Shown here piece after piece: positions 40,324-52,777 of a stretch of DNA of 64,000 nt. The notes under the pieces were generated by a model. The model was not told where the DNA came from, did no database searches, and saw only the letters and a program-made list of their open reading frames with translations. The translations under genes and the position numbers were made by a program. Positions within the stretch are counted from its first letter, which is position 1, and every line of letters starts with the position of its first letter. The stretch is taken from contig NC_020175.2 in assembly GCF_000224145.3 (NCBI RefSeq), positions 4,000,321-4,064,320 of the forward strand, in the 5' to 3' direction. This stretch comes from Ciona intestinalis. Lineage: Eukaryota; Chordata; Ascidiacea; Phlebobranchia; Cionidae.

Positions 40324-43300
40324 AATGATTAAGTTGCAGGTAGGAGCGCGCGAAGCGGTGCGATAATAATTAAACGATTTATTACATAAGATGTCTTCGG
40401 TGTTTTGTATAAAGATGCTACAGTTTGGAAAAGCGACATATTTTATGTTCGAGTCTGAATTGCTGTGTAGCTTTGATGTATTAGAGCGTAACTATTAGTA
40501 AGGAAATGCGGTAACAATCTTCGTGAAGACTGTGCAAACATTTACCAAGGATTAAAGTTACAGACAAATTAATTTGAAGAAAGACAATAAGCCACGAAAA
40601 AGGCGTCGGAAACAAAGTTACTGTATAAAAATAACCCAACGGTCGATTCAAATCAGATTATTGTAGCGATAAATAGACTTTAGAGACCATTTTAGTAAAA
40701 GGTTAAACTGTTTATGTTTGTTTTCAGGTTTTAAAGTTTATGGGAATTCTGACAATCATGAAATTAGGAGTATTCGCCGTTTCAGCTTTGTCTCTACTCA
40801 TAGCGTTAACATGGGTGCTTGTGTATTGTCCCGTTGGTAAGTTTAAATTTCAATCTGTTGCACGCTGGGGTAAGATGGTACACGATTTCATTCCCTTTTA
40901 TTCTCGCAGTTGATTGTAAACAAAGATATTTGCGGAATTAAATAACCGTATTCTCACGACTTCGCGTTGGTAACTGTTAAAAACTATTAGGAAATATGGG
41001 ATATTATGTGCTAACGTATCCATCTTACCCCACAGTACTATACATTCTTTTTGAGTAAGATGTTAATTTTATGATTATTTAATTAAAATAGTAAATTCTT
41101 AAATAGAGTCATGATGATTGTACATCTTTCTAGACAGCACGATTTACGATATCACGTGTTTGTGTGTGTCGATACGTTTCAGATTACATGTATTGCATAT
41201 ATGTAATGTCAATACACCGTTAATGATTGTTATATCCGCATACCGGTCTCGCGGTGTGGATATTACAGTAAATTTGTCTGAATTTCGTCATGTCACTAAT
41301 CGGCATACTTTGAGTTTGAATAGCAACTATTTAGCACGTGATAAACCAGCGGGTCCCAAACTTTTCTAAAACTGGTGGACCTGTTGCCGTTATTTTGAAA
41401 CCAGTTAATTCTAATAATGCAAAAATGTGCCCTAAAATTTGTAACTGCAAATAAGCGTGAACACTGAACACAAATACGTGGTTAATACTGTGTGAAAATG
41501 AAAAACATATTTCGTACATACTTTTTAATTTAAAACATACACAATCAAGTATAGAGTTCTGTGGGTTAGGATGGACACCTTTAGCACATAGTATTCAAAT
41601 ATCCTGATTGTGTTTTAAACAATTAACAACGATCTATAGGAGTCGTGCGAACACGGTTTTATATATTTTTGTTCTGTGTTTACTATCAGATGGGACGATA
41701 AAATAGAATGCAAAGGTGTCCCATCTTCCCCAACTCCACCCTATTTTCAATATTTGTTATTAACGTCTATACATTTTCTATTCCAATGCTAAAGGTAAAG
41801 CGAACCACTGAAAACGTCATTAAATGCAATACCGGTGAAGTCATTACATTTCACGTGGCAGAATACGCATACGGTTAGGAGAAAATCGTTTTCAGTTGCG
41901 GTATAATTTTACAACAATGGCGCCGATGAATCGACAATTGTTTAATGACTGTTTTTAGAACGGCGACAAGTTTATTTATTACACTTTAAGTCATTAAATC
42001 TGTGGCGCCCAATTTGCACTGTGTTACCGCAGTCAAACGAGTCCGCTGGCAAGTTTAATGTTGCTTCTTATCTTGGTTTATTTAACCAGTACTGTACAAA
42101 CAACTGACTAAAATAATATAAGAAACAGTGTTATGAAAATAGACTATCTTAATTAAAATTTTACAGCGTGCATAACAAAATGATACATACTATACAACGT
42201 AATTTAAATGCCCTTTCTTATCTCCAGGTATTATGAAAGCTAATACAGTAATTCATCGTGCAAACGTACACAGCGCAGGGTAAGATATAAAAATACAGTT
42301 TATAAATATAATTTTTATAATATTTTTACTATTTTACATTAAAAATACTGTTTATGACGCATAGTTAGTATTGTGACGTATTGGTTACGTAATTTTTAGT
42401 GACCGAATGAAACTTGAAGATTACTTTGATCACTACGAGGATGAATTAAACCAAGATTTAAAGAAGTTCAAGGCCGATGGGAAGCCGGTGGAGTACATGG
42501 AAAAGGGAAATAAGAAACATAATAATGCAGAGGTATAATTAAACTACTTTTGGGCCGAATTTCTGTCAAAAAGCGTTCTGGAAGCTCGATAAATATAATA
42601 ATAAGTTACCTGAACGGTGTTTCGGTACTTGCTGGACACTAAAATTCAGATTGCACTGCTCTGCTCTTTTATAGCCAAGGACACATACGCCAGTAGCAGC
42701 CTTTAACTTTTAACCTACGGGCTTAAAAAAAGCAAACACGCCTACCACTATATAGTTTACACAGCGCTTAGGTATTTTTTATATTTTCAAAACTAATATC
42801 AATTTTCTGCCTATAGGTTGTGATTCCAAGAAAGTTATGGAATGATGACGTATTCGACAGCATGATACACCAGCTGGACCACAAAGAACTGGACGGTTAT
42901 GAATTCTTAGCTGAGTCCATGAACGTAACCATATACCGAACTCCAAAAGGGGTAAGTGGAAAAAGTGGTAACGGTTTATTTTTACATTGCATTTTTTTTA
43001 TTTTACATTGCATTATCTCGCCTTACAGTATCTCCATATACTTATAACCTCTTGGAGTTTTATAGCTCCTTTTTTACACGTTTTCAAAAAAAAATGCAAA
43101 AAAGCTATTATATAAATCACGTTTTTTTACAACAAACATATTAATCTATATTTGGTTATTCGGTAATATATATAGGCTAACCTGTAAGGGTATTACATGC
43201 ACACGTCATACCCAATTTTCCATGCAGAATGCCGGCTTATACGATTACAAGCTTTATGCCACCCTGCCCGATGCATCGCCAGAAGAAATAGCTTCAGTAT

Positions 43301-44923
43301 TTTTAGATAATAAATACAGAGTTGTGTGGGACGAGTACGTTACCGGTGAGACTCTTTGTAATTTGGTAATGCATTGAATTTATAAATTGAGCTTTTTAAT
43401 TGCAACTTTATACTGTGGGGTAAGATGGATCCTTGTTGGCACATAATATCCCATATTTCCTAATCGTGTTTTCTAATAATTAAAAAAGCGCATTTTGTGG
43501 GGTCGCATGGGTATATAATTCTGTAAATAGTCTTTGTTTACTACCAATTGGGACGATAAAACAGAATGAAAACATGACCTATCTTACACGGACCTATTCC
43601 ACGAATGTTTAAATGACCCATGGCCGTCTTTGTATTAAGGTGTAGCTAAACGACACATTATATATAGGTCACCTAAAATAAATATAGGTCAGGCAAGGGT
43701 TCAACGGTCGCTTGCAGAATTCGGTCATGCTTGTCTTTCCATTAAATATTAACAAGGGTATATGTGTAGCTAACCGGTTGGGGGTGTGTTAGATAAATGC
43801 AGTTAAACATAAGGGATTACACGTAAAAGAACACATTATACTTTACACATAAAGTTACATAGGTGGAAATTCGTAAGCAGGTACGACGTGTATGAAACAA
43901 TACAACCGTGATAATTAAAAAATAAGTTGCACTTATTCAGCAACTGATCGATTGGCTTTCCCAATTCACTGTAGCTTTCTTAGGTTTTTGGTTAATGAGA
44001 AAAATGCATATCAACTAAAAGTCTAAAACATCTTTATCATTTCAGAGCTATATGTTGTGCAAAAGAACGAGAAAGGTCCCGACGTCATATACTTCAACGT
44101 TGATTTCCCTTGGCCACTGTCAAACAGATGACGTATCCTTTACTAAAAACTTTACATATACAGCCCATACTCATATATACGTTATCTTTACCCTATCAAC
44201 TATGCTTCCTTTAGCCTATATACTTCTGTGTTATTTTTTATGCCAATTGATTAATATCTACTTATTTTGTTCTTCGCCTAAAATGTCTACGTTTTTCTCG
44301 ACGTTTTTTTGATTTCTGCTAAAATTTGATGATATTTCCTTGACTATTCGACTCGTAGTATGTATACGGCCGTGAGACGCGCCGTATGACGAAAAACGGC
44401 GAAGAGTTCGTCGTTATTGTCATGCATAGTGTTTTGAAACACAATGTCCCAGAAGTGAGCGGTGCTATAAGGGTGGACGACTACCACCAGTCTCTAGCTT
44501 TGGGGAAATGGGGCGACCATGGGACAAGAGGTAAATGACATTGCTTTTATATGTTGATGGTGCATTCAAAGAATAATATATACCAGTATTCTCATGACTA
44601 ATATTTTTAATGTGTAAACAGTATTTCATCTTACCCTTATAGTACTATATCATAGAGATATGTATTGGCTTATTCAATATATGTTTTCAGCATTCATCCA
44701 GTACTACGACAACCCTAAAGGATCCGTCCCGTCATGGCTAGTGAACTGGGCAGCCAAGGTAAGAAACCGTTCTATTGCATTTACAGCACGTTAATAATAA
44801 GAATTTACCCGATACGTTTCAACTTAGACCGGTGTGCCTGCGTTTATGAAAGACCTGCAGCGTGCGTGTAAAGGATTGCCCAAGTTTCTGGCCGAACAAA
44901 AGAGAAAGTCTCAAGTCGTCTGA
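40324..44923 (+). CDS. PCTP-like START-domain lipid-transfer protein with N-terminal hydrophobic segment
   Basis: Exons: 40324-40338, 40728-40836, 42228-42279, 42400-42532, 42817-42951, 43228-43345, 44046-44132, 44359-44530, 44691-44758 and 44828-44923, about 327 aa. Residues about 8-38 (IMKLGVFAVSALSLLIALTW) form a long hydrophobic stretch, either signal anchor or signal peptide. A charged linker follows, then a START domain that resembles phosphatidylcholine transfer protein most: ELDGYEFLAESMNVTIYR, LYDYKLYATLPDASPEEIA, YRVVWDEY, FPWPLSNRDYVYGRE and NPKGSVPSWLVNWAAKTGVP. START domains bind one lipid in a closed pocket. Vertebrate PCTP has no hydrophobic N-terminus, so this protein may act in the secretory system or be membrane tethered. 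The intron after 44132 is U12-type. Exon 44046-44132 carries one extra T at 44129. The first exon (MIKLQ) is short and less certain. Confidence 0.82.
40859..41046. mobile_element. MITE, subfamily B, opposite orientation
   Basis: In an intron of the START-domain gene, 22 bp after a donor site. Begins cgctggggtaagatggta and ends ccatcttaccccacagtact. Confidence 0.7.
41553..41755. mobile_element. MITE, subfamily A
   Basis: In the same START-gene intron. Left end agttctgtgggttaggatgg is diverged. Right end cccatcttccccaactccac is good. Confidence 0.7.
43409..43600. mobile_element. MITE, subfamily B
   Basis: In a START-gene intron. Left end atactgtggggtaagatgga. Right end acctatcttacacggaccta. 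Confidence 0.7.
43852..43945 (+). repeat. SINE-like repeat, tail only
   Basis: Contains gttacataggtggaaattcg and gcaggtacgacgtgtatgaa, the usual tail block. Intronic. Confidence 0.4.
44133..44358 (+). other. U12-type (minor spliceosome) intron
   Basis: The donor GTATCCTTT matches the U12 consensus exactly. The branch-point motif TTCCTTGAC ends 14 bases before the acceptor AG, the spacing this class requires. The intron splits SNRD and YVYGRE of the START domain in phase 0 (after the extra T is discounted). Confidence 0.85.
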
Positions 44924-46679
44924 AGCATAAAGCCCCATCAAGCCATCTGAAGCATCTGAGAGCGTTAAATATACAATCAGTGTTTCAAACCATGTATGTT
45001 CGTAACGTAATGAAAGCAAAACGGCAAATTAAGTTGATATGACGTAAATAACCGAAGTGTTGACTGTATATACTGTGATGTGAAACCTATTTACCCTGTT
45101 GTACTTACTGTACCGCACGGTACCGATGCCTGCATACTATTACACGTCTTCGGTAAGCATTCCACAATTTAAAGTACAGAACATGTTTCATACGCAGCGA
45201 ATTTTACATATAGCGTCGACTGGCAAAGGTCTCTTAACCAGGTCTGCACGTAAAGTCGCGGTTAAAGCGAAATACCAATAGTGCCTTTGATGTTTGTGTT
45301 GAAACCCCTTAGCTTCAATGTAAATTGAGTCTTATCTCTTGTTTCGTGTTGTTTTGATTGCTTTTTGCGAACTAACCGTGCATATACCTCATCTTTACGC
45401 GTTTTTATTTGTAAATGTACGAGGTGGGGATCAATGTACGCTTTTGAATGCTGTCGATTTTTTTTTTATAAGTCTCTGTCTAAAAATGAAAATACGTACG
45501 TTCAATATATATAATAATTGTTGCCTGTTTTGTCAATTATCGTTTTTTTATCAGTAACATCATTTGCTAACTGTTACAGTAATAATTTGGGTTGAATTGA
45601 TTGCAATTCTTACCGGAGAGTAATGTTTTGTTCTAATTCGTCGAACTTATATTTTTACTTCGATCATTTCAAATTAACGCCGTACAATGCATAAGATTGA
45701 TTTTTTTGCTTTTTAAAGTACTGAACAAGTTAGTTCAGAGCATCAGATCGAAAATCATGCTGTTGAACTGATATTATAAGCAAATCAATGCAATTGCTGA
45801 TCATTAATTTTTACCGTACATTTGTGCTATGCATAAACAGCAAAAATAAAGTCTTTTTCCAATTTTAGTCGTGTGTGTTTTTTTCGTTGTCATTTTCTGT
45901 GCCTTCGTTGTCATTTTCTGTGATTTTATATTGTGGGATTGTAAACCATAAGTTTGCCGTGACAAAACCTGGTTAAACAAGTCCTAAACCACTTTGCCTG
46001 TTGCGACATTGAATGGACAAATATTTAATTGTATTCAAATGTTTGCTCAGATAAGCGGAACGGGACGTAAGTGCCAAATGTGAAATTTATGGTTACGTGG
46101 GTCGCAGCAGCAGGAAGTGTGTATAGTAGGGTGGGGTAAGATAGAATAGGATTTCATTTACAGAATATTTACAGACCTATATAACCACAGCTACGTGGTT
46201 CTTAAATAGCGTTGTTAATTGTTTAAAATGCAACAAGGAAATATGGTGTTTTAGGTGCCAATGGTATACCTCATTCCCCCAGTACTATATATACATCAGT
46301 TTCTTTGGATATATATATGGTAACTAACTATATATGTTCCATTGAAAAGTGTGCTGTTTTTGTTCTCACTTGCCTGCTTAAACTAGATTAAATCGCAATG
46401 CCAGTGCGCTACGCCATTAACTATAATCCATGAATTGGTGAGAAGGAGCTATGCCCTATGATTTGATCGACCAAACGTACGAGATTAGGAAAAAGGTTAC
46501 AACTTGTCAGTGTGCAGGCAACCGTACATATAAAAAGATGGGAATTATAGTTAGACCCGTTCGCGCGTTCTTTATAAACATTTTATTACTTATCTGCTAC
46601 AGATCTCTGGAGTTTTCTCTGTTAAATAGGAAATTAATACAAAACTTATTGAAACAAGTTTAACGGATTCTGAAGAAAT
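44924..46679. other. 3' region of the START gene and upstream region of the kinase-GTPase gene
   Basis: A likely poly(A) signal AATAAA lies at 45845-45850. A duplicated ttcgttgtcattttctgtg occurs at about 45880-45925. One MITE is present (46121). No exon was recognised. Confidence 0.45.
46121..46291. mobile_element. MITE, subfamily B-like
   Basis: Left end tagtagggtggggtaagata. The right side is diverged (atacctcattcccccagtac). Confidence 0.6.
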
Positions 46680-49600
46680 ATGAGTAGTAACTACGGACCA
46701 CCGTTTATACAAGGTGGTGGTGATAATGCTGCTTTGTTTGTTAGAGATGGAGATTACTTGGGTTGCGGAAGTTACGGGAAGGTGTGGCGAGCGTTTCACA
46801 AAAAGTACAGAACTGTAGCTGTTAAAGTTTGTGAGTTAATGGGTCCAATTGAGGCAGCGATTGGAGATTTCCGGAAAGGTTAGTATAGCCTGTTTGTCAT
46901 TTTTTTCTACATATTTTGCGATTCTTTTTTAAAATGAGCCTAAACTAGCAAGTGTACGTATATAAATAAAATTACCAAGTCGCCCTTGTGACTTCTTTTC
47001 TATTTAAAGAAAATTAACTCTACGGCGTATGTAAATATTTATCAATTTACAGAAATTAACTTTATGTGGAGCACAAACGACTGTCCATACATCGTTAGCT
47101 GTCATGGATACTTTACCAACACAAATTTGGGGGGAATAGTTATGGAGTACATGGAACATGGCACGCTGTACGAGCTACTACACCACGACCCACCAATTCA
47201 GATACCAATTGAACTAAAAATTCGGTTTGTTAATTTAAATCAGCACTGACCAGCACTTTTATCTTTATTTACGTATGAATATGTAATACAGGTTTGCGCA
47301 AAACATCGCGATGGCTTTGGATTACTTGCATAACTATGGAAAAGACCAGCGGATCATACATGGCGATCTGAAAGTAAATAATTCTATTTTGATAAATGAA
47401 CCGATAAGGGGCATACAGACTGATACAGTACCATTTTTTCAGACCGTAAATATTCTGCTGGATCGCTTTTTAGTAGCGAAACTATCTGATTTTGGTGGCT
47501 GCAGGTTGCAAACTGTCAGTGCCTTTGCAAGCAACAGAGATTTGCGGACAGGCGAAAGGAATGTATATACTCTGCCGTATACTGCACCAGAGGTTTTACA
47601 AAACCCAGGATCCGCGATTGTAGCATCGGTAAGCGATTGTTGGTATTAGGAAAATTTAAGTTTAACATATAGTAGTGTGGGGTATGAAGATGAGACACCT
47701 CTGAGTTTTAAATTAACAACAGTCTGTGGGAGTCGTGAGGATTCGGTTTTATAATTCTTCGAATGTTCCCTGTTTACTACCCAACAAAGAATGAAAAGGT
47801 GTCCCATCTTACCCCACTATATTTTACTTCTCTGTAGGGTGATATGTACAGTTTTGGTGTAGTTTTATGGGAAGTTTATACTTGTGAAAGGCCCTTCGCC
47901 AACTTTCTAAATCGTGATGATTTGGAACGAGCAATTCGTAGCAATAGCGTCAGGTTAGAGATACCACCTCCAAGCACCAACAACAAGCTGGTACGTTCAC
48001 ATTAAAACAAATTAAATAAGAGTTGAGTCAAACTGCATGTTCCATAATGTTAATTTAAAAACACTTATGTTGCGTTTGTAACATGGTAAACATTACTGTT
48101 CACGGCCATATAAGTTTACTTACAAGTATATCTGTAATTCTGATTTTTTTCATTAAGCAAACGCAAAACAGCGAAAACACAAGCCGCCTGGAGTCACGTA
48201 TGATTTCTTTGATGCGTACCTGTCTCGGTTCGTCTTATAGTCGTATTCCGGCAAACGAAGTAGTAAGATACCTCTTCGATTACATGGACACTGGTGCGCT
48301 GATTGTGGATGAACAGGTAGGTCTATACACTCTACAAATTCGAGGAATAAATAAAAGTAGTTTATTTACCCTCGCTCGTGTCCGCTTATACGAGTTACCA
48401 CGTATAAACCTTTGTGGGTAATTATTTAGAGGGGGGTGCTTTTTAAATAAAAGAGAGGGGGGTGCCTTTATGCATTGCCAACAATATGGAACAACCCAAA
48501 ATCCCCACTGGGTTGGAGCAATTACTGCAAAGTGTCTTGCTCAAAGACACATACGCCCACACTGGTATAGTAGCAACGAGCCATGCATAACCTCTGGTTT
48601 AGAGGAAGACGGGCTAATCATTGGGCCGCACGTCGCCAGAGAAAGATTGGATTGATATTCATCAAGTCGACTTTACAGGTACTTGGGGTGCGCTATTACT
48701 TGGATCCTATTCGTGCGTCGACTGCTTACAATAGAAATAGAACTGATGTTGTAGCTGCGACGCGAAACCTTATGTCCACGAATAGACAACCATCCACTGA
48801 ACGTAATGTTCGTGAGCGTTACAGAGATCCACCACGCTCGCCCAGAGAGGCTGTACAAAGGGATGCGTTTCCAGATTTTAGACAACAAGCGATTACGGAT
48901 CGTCCCCGTAGTCTGCGCAATTTAACTGTCTCCGATTGGTACAGGTGTACAAAGTCATTTGTGAAAACAGTAATCTTGCCAACTAAAGGTTTGAACGTGA
49001 AATTCTACTATCAATGAACGTATGTGTGTTAACTATTAACAATATCTATAGGCAATGGTCATAAATCAAATCGGAACAAGCAACGACGGTACGTTGATTC
49101 GAGAAATACACCAAACGCAAGACGACAAAGCGACAGCAGTGAGTCTTCAAAGATGAGCGAAGCAAGAGCAGCACCAATAAACAGGAGTTTAAGCACGGTA
49201 AGGTCTTTTTAGTTCGTCCCATTTTGTTTGTCTTTACTTCTTTCGTCTGTTAAAATATTCTGCTGAGCTTTTAAGAGTAATATAATAGAAAATGGAAACA
49301 TCACTGAAAAACAAGCTTTTCAATTCTAAGTCGACAAATGTAACTTGCTTGCTGTGTGGTGAAGATGGGGTAGGAAAACATTGGGCAGTGAGTTATGATG
49401 TGCACGGTACAACCAATAGAGGAACGGGAAAGGTATACACACCTAAAGTTTATAAATTTTAAAGCTTTAAAGGTTTTTAAAAAACACATTTTTATAGAGA
49501 TTCAAAACTACAAGAAAGATTAACGGTAGAGATTGCTCGTTAAAATATGAGTTTTCGACCAAAGCAAAATATGTGGACGTTATCTTGTATTGCTTTCGCA

Positions 49601-49875
49601 TTGATGATTTTGATACTATTCAAAATTTGTTCACAAAGTGGAATCCAGAAGTGGAGAAAACGTACGGCGGTGCCCGCATACCAACTGTTCTTGTTGGTCT
49701 ACAGAGCGATCTGCGAAGTCACGCAGATTTATCGCCAATGCCAATTAACATTGGAAATGACAAAGCAAAAGTCATAGGTGCGGAGGTATACCTCGAGTGC
49801 TCTGCACGCACAGGCTACAATGTCAGATATCTATTTGACTACGCATTTGGATTGGCTCTTGGCAATGTGAAGTAG
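46680..49875 (+). CDS. TKL-type protein kinase fused to a degenerate Rho-like GTPase domain
   Basis: Ten exons: 46680-46878, 47053-47224, 47292-47373, 47443-47628, 47838-47990, 48158-48316, 48679-48988, 49052-49197, 49289-49432 and 49498-49875. All phases close at 642 aa. Residues about 22-265 are a kinase with intact key motifs: LGCGSYGKVW, VAVKV (lysine), HGDLK with a following N, DFG, YTAPEVL and GDMYSFGVVLWE. It resembles RIPK/MLK-like TKL kinases. Residues 265-470 are a basic, Arg/Ser-rich linker. Residues about 485-642 resemble a Rho GTPase: CLLCGEDGVGKH (P-loop with His in place of Thr/Ser), KYVDVILYCF, WNPEVEKTYG, PTVLVGLQSDLRSH and VYLECSARTG. Switch I Thr and the DxxG motif are absent and there is no CaaX box, so it is probably a pseudo-GTPase. 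Exon 49289 could alternatively start a separate gene at ATG 49292, but exon 49052-49197 then has no partner. Confidence 0.8.
47668..47824. mobile_element. MITE, subfamily A, shortened
   Basis: Fills most of the intron between kinase exons 4 and 5. It ends cccatcttaccccactatat, 13 bases before the next exon. Confidence 0.75.
48470..48655 (-). repeat. SINE-like repeat, reversed
   Basis: In a kinase-gene intron. On the plus strand it reads gggttggagcaattactgca, then gtgtcttgctcaaagacaca, the inverse of the usual middle block. It ends about 24 bp before exon 48679. Confidence 0.5.
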
Positions 49876-50943
49876 ATGAATGTTATGGGGGAAGATGGGG
49901 CACCTTTTCATTCGATTTTTCTCGTTGTTTAAAACACGACCAGGGTATTTATATATTTTGTGCTAAAGGTGTCCCATCTTCCCCTAAAGGTGTCCCATTT
50001 CTTGTATTACTGCATTAACTAACAATAACACAGTTTTCTTTGTTAAACTTGTAAATTTTATATTACTGTTTTAACAAACAACAAAAAATCATTATACACA
50101 CTGTTTCTTTTACCATCTGTATATACCGTAACAAAACATAAACTTTACCCAATTCCCCTTAATATAAGGTCCTGATATACATACCCCTTCATTAATGCTC
50201 AGCTCTCATGAAGATTTGTACAAGTCTGCAACCACACAACATTACGTACAGTTCATTGATCTGCGAAATTAAAGAATTATCCGTCACGAACTAAAACATA
50301 GTATACTAGCATAAAAATAAAGTGACATCCTTCAAAAATTCTCTTTCTAATTGTCATAAACCTTTATGCCTTTCTGATTTTCGCTCAAAACAAATAAGAA
50401 CTTTTACAAGTATTATCCCAAAACAAAGCTGTGCAAGCAAGCATAGGCATAAGCCATTCTGCCACGTGTTGATACTTATGCAATTGCTTCTGTTACGTTA
50501 CAATAAACTCGAATTCAAATTCAAACAAAATGCATTTCAAACACTTCCGCATAGCTCGACCAATCAGAAGTTAGATACCGCCAATGACGCGTTTGTATCG
50601 CGACGTTTTCTCACAACCTTGCGCAATCGCGTAACATCATTCGAGTGTGACGATCCACGCGATTGTGACGACACAATGCTAGAACGCCCGGCAATTCTTT
50701 ATAAATTGAAGGTCGAACGTTTTATTGTCGGTGTTGGTGTAAATCCAGTGTCATTAGCTCTTTATAATGTTTCGCCTATATATTGAGACAGTCAAGACTG
50801 GCAAACAGACTGAATGTTTAAATTTAATGGATAGTTCAACAGGAAGGACGTTTGGTTACATGTTAATTATAACGTAATGTTTTTATTTAGACCGTTAGAA
50901 CTGTGGTCTCTTTTTGTTAAGTTATATAAATTTTAAAGAAAAT
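49876..50943. other. Spacer between the kinase-GTPase gene and SLC25A3
   Basis: Holds a truncated MITE at 49885-49999 and presumably the SLC25A3 promoter. A 154-codon open frame at 50322-50786 begins with GTG and has no family resemblance. Confidence 0.5.
49885..49999. mobile_element. MITE, truncated, with repeated right end
   Basis: The middle is deleted. The right-end motif aaaggtgtcccat occurs twice (about 49965 and 49986), as if the terminus had been duplicated. Confidence 0.65.
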
Positions 50944-52777
50944 ATGGTTAAAACTTTACTTGAAGCTTTTGAAAACAAGCCTAACCCCTTCAACGCACCA
51001 AAGTTTGAAGTCGGTTGCACACCATGCGAACCAATGAAAGAAACTCAAATTTCTAGACGAATTGGAGCTGCCTCAGCTTCTGGTAAGAATTTCAAAACTA
51101 ATTTTCTAGCTGTTCACTGTACTTCGGTGTAAAATGCAGTCCTGATTTTTTTATTATTTACAGATGAGTACAGCTGTGAGTTTGGGTCAACGAAGTATTA
51201 CACCATATGCGGGTTTGGGGGTATTTTAAGTTGTGGCCTTACCCATACTGCACTCGTACCCCTTGATCTGGTAAAATGCAGAATTCAGGTAAAAATATCG
51301 CAAAAGCCTATTTGTTCTTAATTCAGAAACTAACCAATATTCTCTATTCAGGTTGACCCACAGAAATACAAGAACATTTTCCATGGGTTCAAAGTTACTT
51401 TGGCAGAAGATGGTGTACGTGGTTTAGCAAAGGGCTGGGCACCGACCTTTATTGGATATTCCATGCAAGGTCTCTGCAAGTTCGGTCTCTATGAAGTTTT
51501 CAAGAACATCTACAGTGGAGTTTTGGGTGAAGTAAGTAAAAGTCTTATTCTAGCTAGTTTGAATTATACCACCCAAATTGGGAAAAATGAATTTGTGGAT
51601 TAAATAATTTAAAAAAAAAAATTCTGTGGATTTAAGTCAGCCGATATCTTGTCTTTTTCCTATGAAGTTTTAGAAATTCTCAACATAGGGCATTTTTTTA
51701 CCATAATATTGGCAGGCCATTTTTCCAATCTGGTACAACCAAAATAAAATTGATTCAGTTTAATAACTTGATGCAAGTTTGGGTAGTTTAAACATTTTAA
51801 TGATATCCTTTACAGGAAAAATCTTACTTATGGAGAACTTCATTGTACTTGGCTGCCAGTGCATCAGCAGAATTCTTTGCTGACATTGCACTTGCACCTA
51901 TGGAAGCTTGCAAAGTAAGAATCCAGACTCAACCAGGATTTGCGAACACTTTGAGAGAGGCTTTCCCTAAAATGAAGGCGGCAGAGGGCATGTCCGCGTA
52001 AGTAAAGAATAAATGTATTTAGGAACCAATTGGGCAATTTGACCCCTAACCTCTGTATCTGCATTGTTAATTTTTTGTGTAACTATATATACTTGTTTAG
52101 GTTCTACAAGGGCTTGGTGCCATTGTGGTTGCGACAGATCCCTTACACCATGATGAAATTTGCTTGCTTTGAACGTACAGTTGAAGCACTCTACAAGTTT
52201 GTTGTTCCTAAGCCCAGAGCCGATTGCAACAAAACTGAACAGCTTGTTGTTACTTTCGTTGCTGGCTACATTGCTGGTGTTTTCTGCGCCATTGTTTCCC
52301 ACCCCGCAGATTCCGTTGTGTCTTTGTTGAACAAGGACAGTGGAAGCACTCCATTGCAGGCACTCAAGAAGCTAGGACCAAAAGGTTTGTATTTGCTTAC
52401 ATTTTTTTGTAACTTTTAGAAGGCCAGGTACACTAAAGTTCCAGTGTTGCAGTAACATATGAAATATTTATTAAAATGCAGCCAAAAAAATTGTTTTTAA
52501 AAATGCAGCCAGAAAATTGTTAAGAATGCAGTCATTTAAGAAAAAAATTTGATTTCTTTATGTCCGTGTGTTTCTGTTTATCATTTAAACATAGCTTGAT
52601 TCTTTGCTTATCTGCACAGGTGTATGGAAGGGTCTTTTTGCCCGTATCATAATGATCGGTACATTGACTGCCCTGCAATGGTTCATCTACGACTCAGTGA
52701 AGGTTTACTTCAAGCTCCCACGGCCCCCTCCCCCAGAGATGCCCGCCAGTTTGAAGGCAAAGCTCAACGCTCAATAA
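50944..52777 (+). CDS. SLC25A3: Mitochondrial phosphate carrier
   Basis: Imports inorganic phosphate (and copper) across the inner mitochondrial membrane for ATP synthesis. Six exons: 50944-51082, 51164-51288, 51352-51531, 51816-51997, 52101-52384 and 52620-52777, giving 355 aa with all phases closed. Three mitochondrial-carrier repeats carry the PxD/ExxK-type signatures: [23 protein letters not shown] and [12 protein letters not shown], each followed by a G-rich stretch ([45 protein letters not shown]). The TTR and PDQ variants match the phosphate-carrier group rather than ADP/ATP carriers. The N-terminus (about 45 residues) could be a cleaved presequence. The AATAAA at 52773 overlaps the stop codon; another at 52997 may be the real poly(A) signal. 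Confidence 0.96.

Noticed and set aside
50322-50786. 154-codon plus-strand open frame upstream of SLC25A3
   Set aside because: It begins with GTG, the first real ATG comes late, and it lies where the SLC25A3 promoter should be. No family resemblance.
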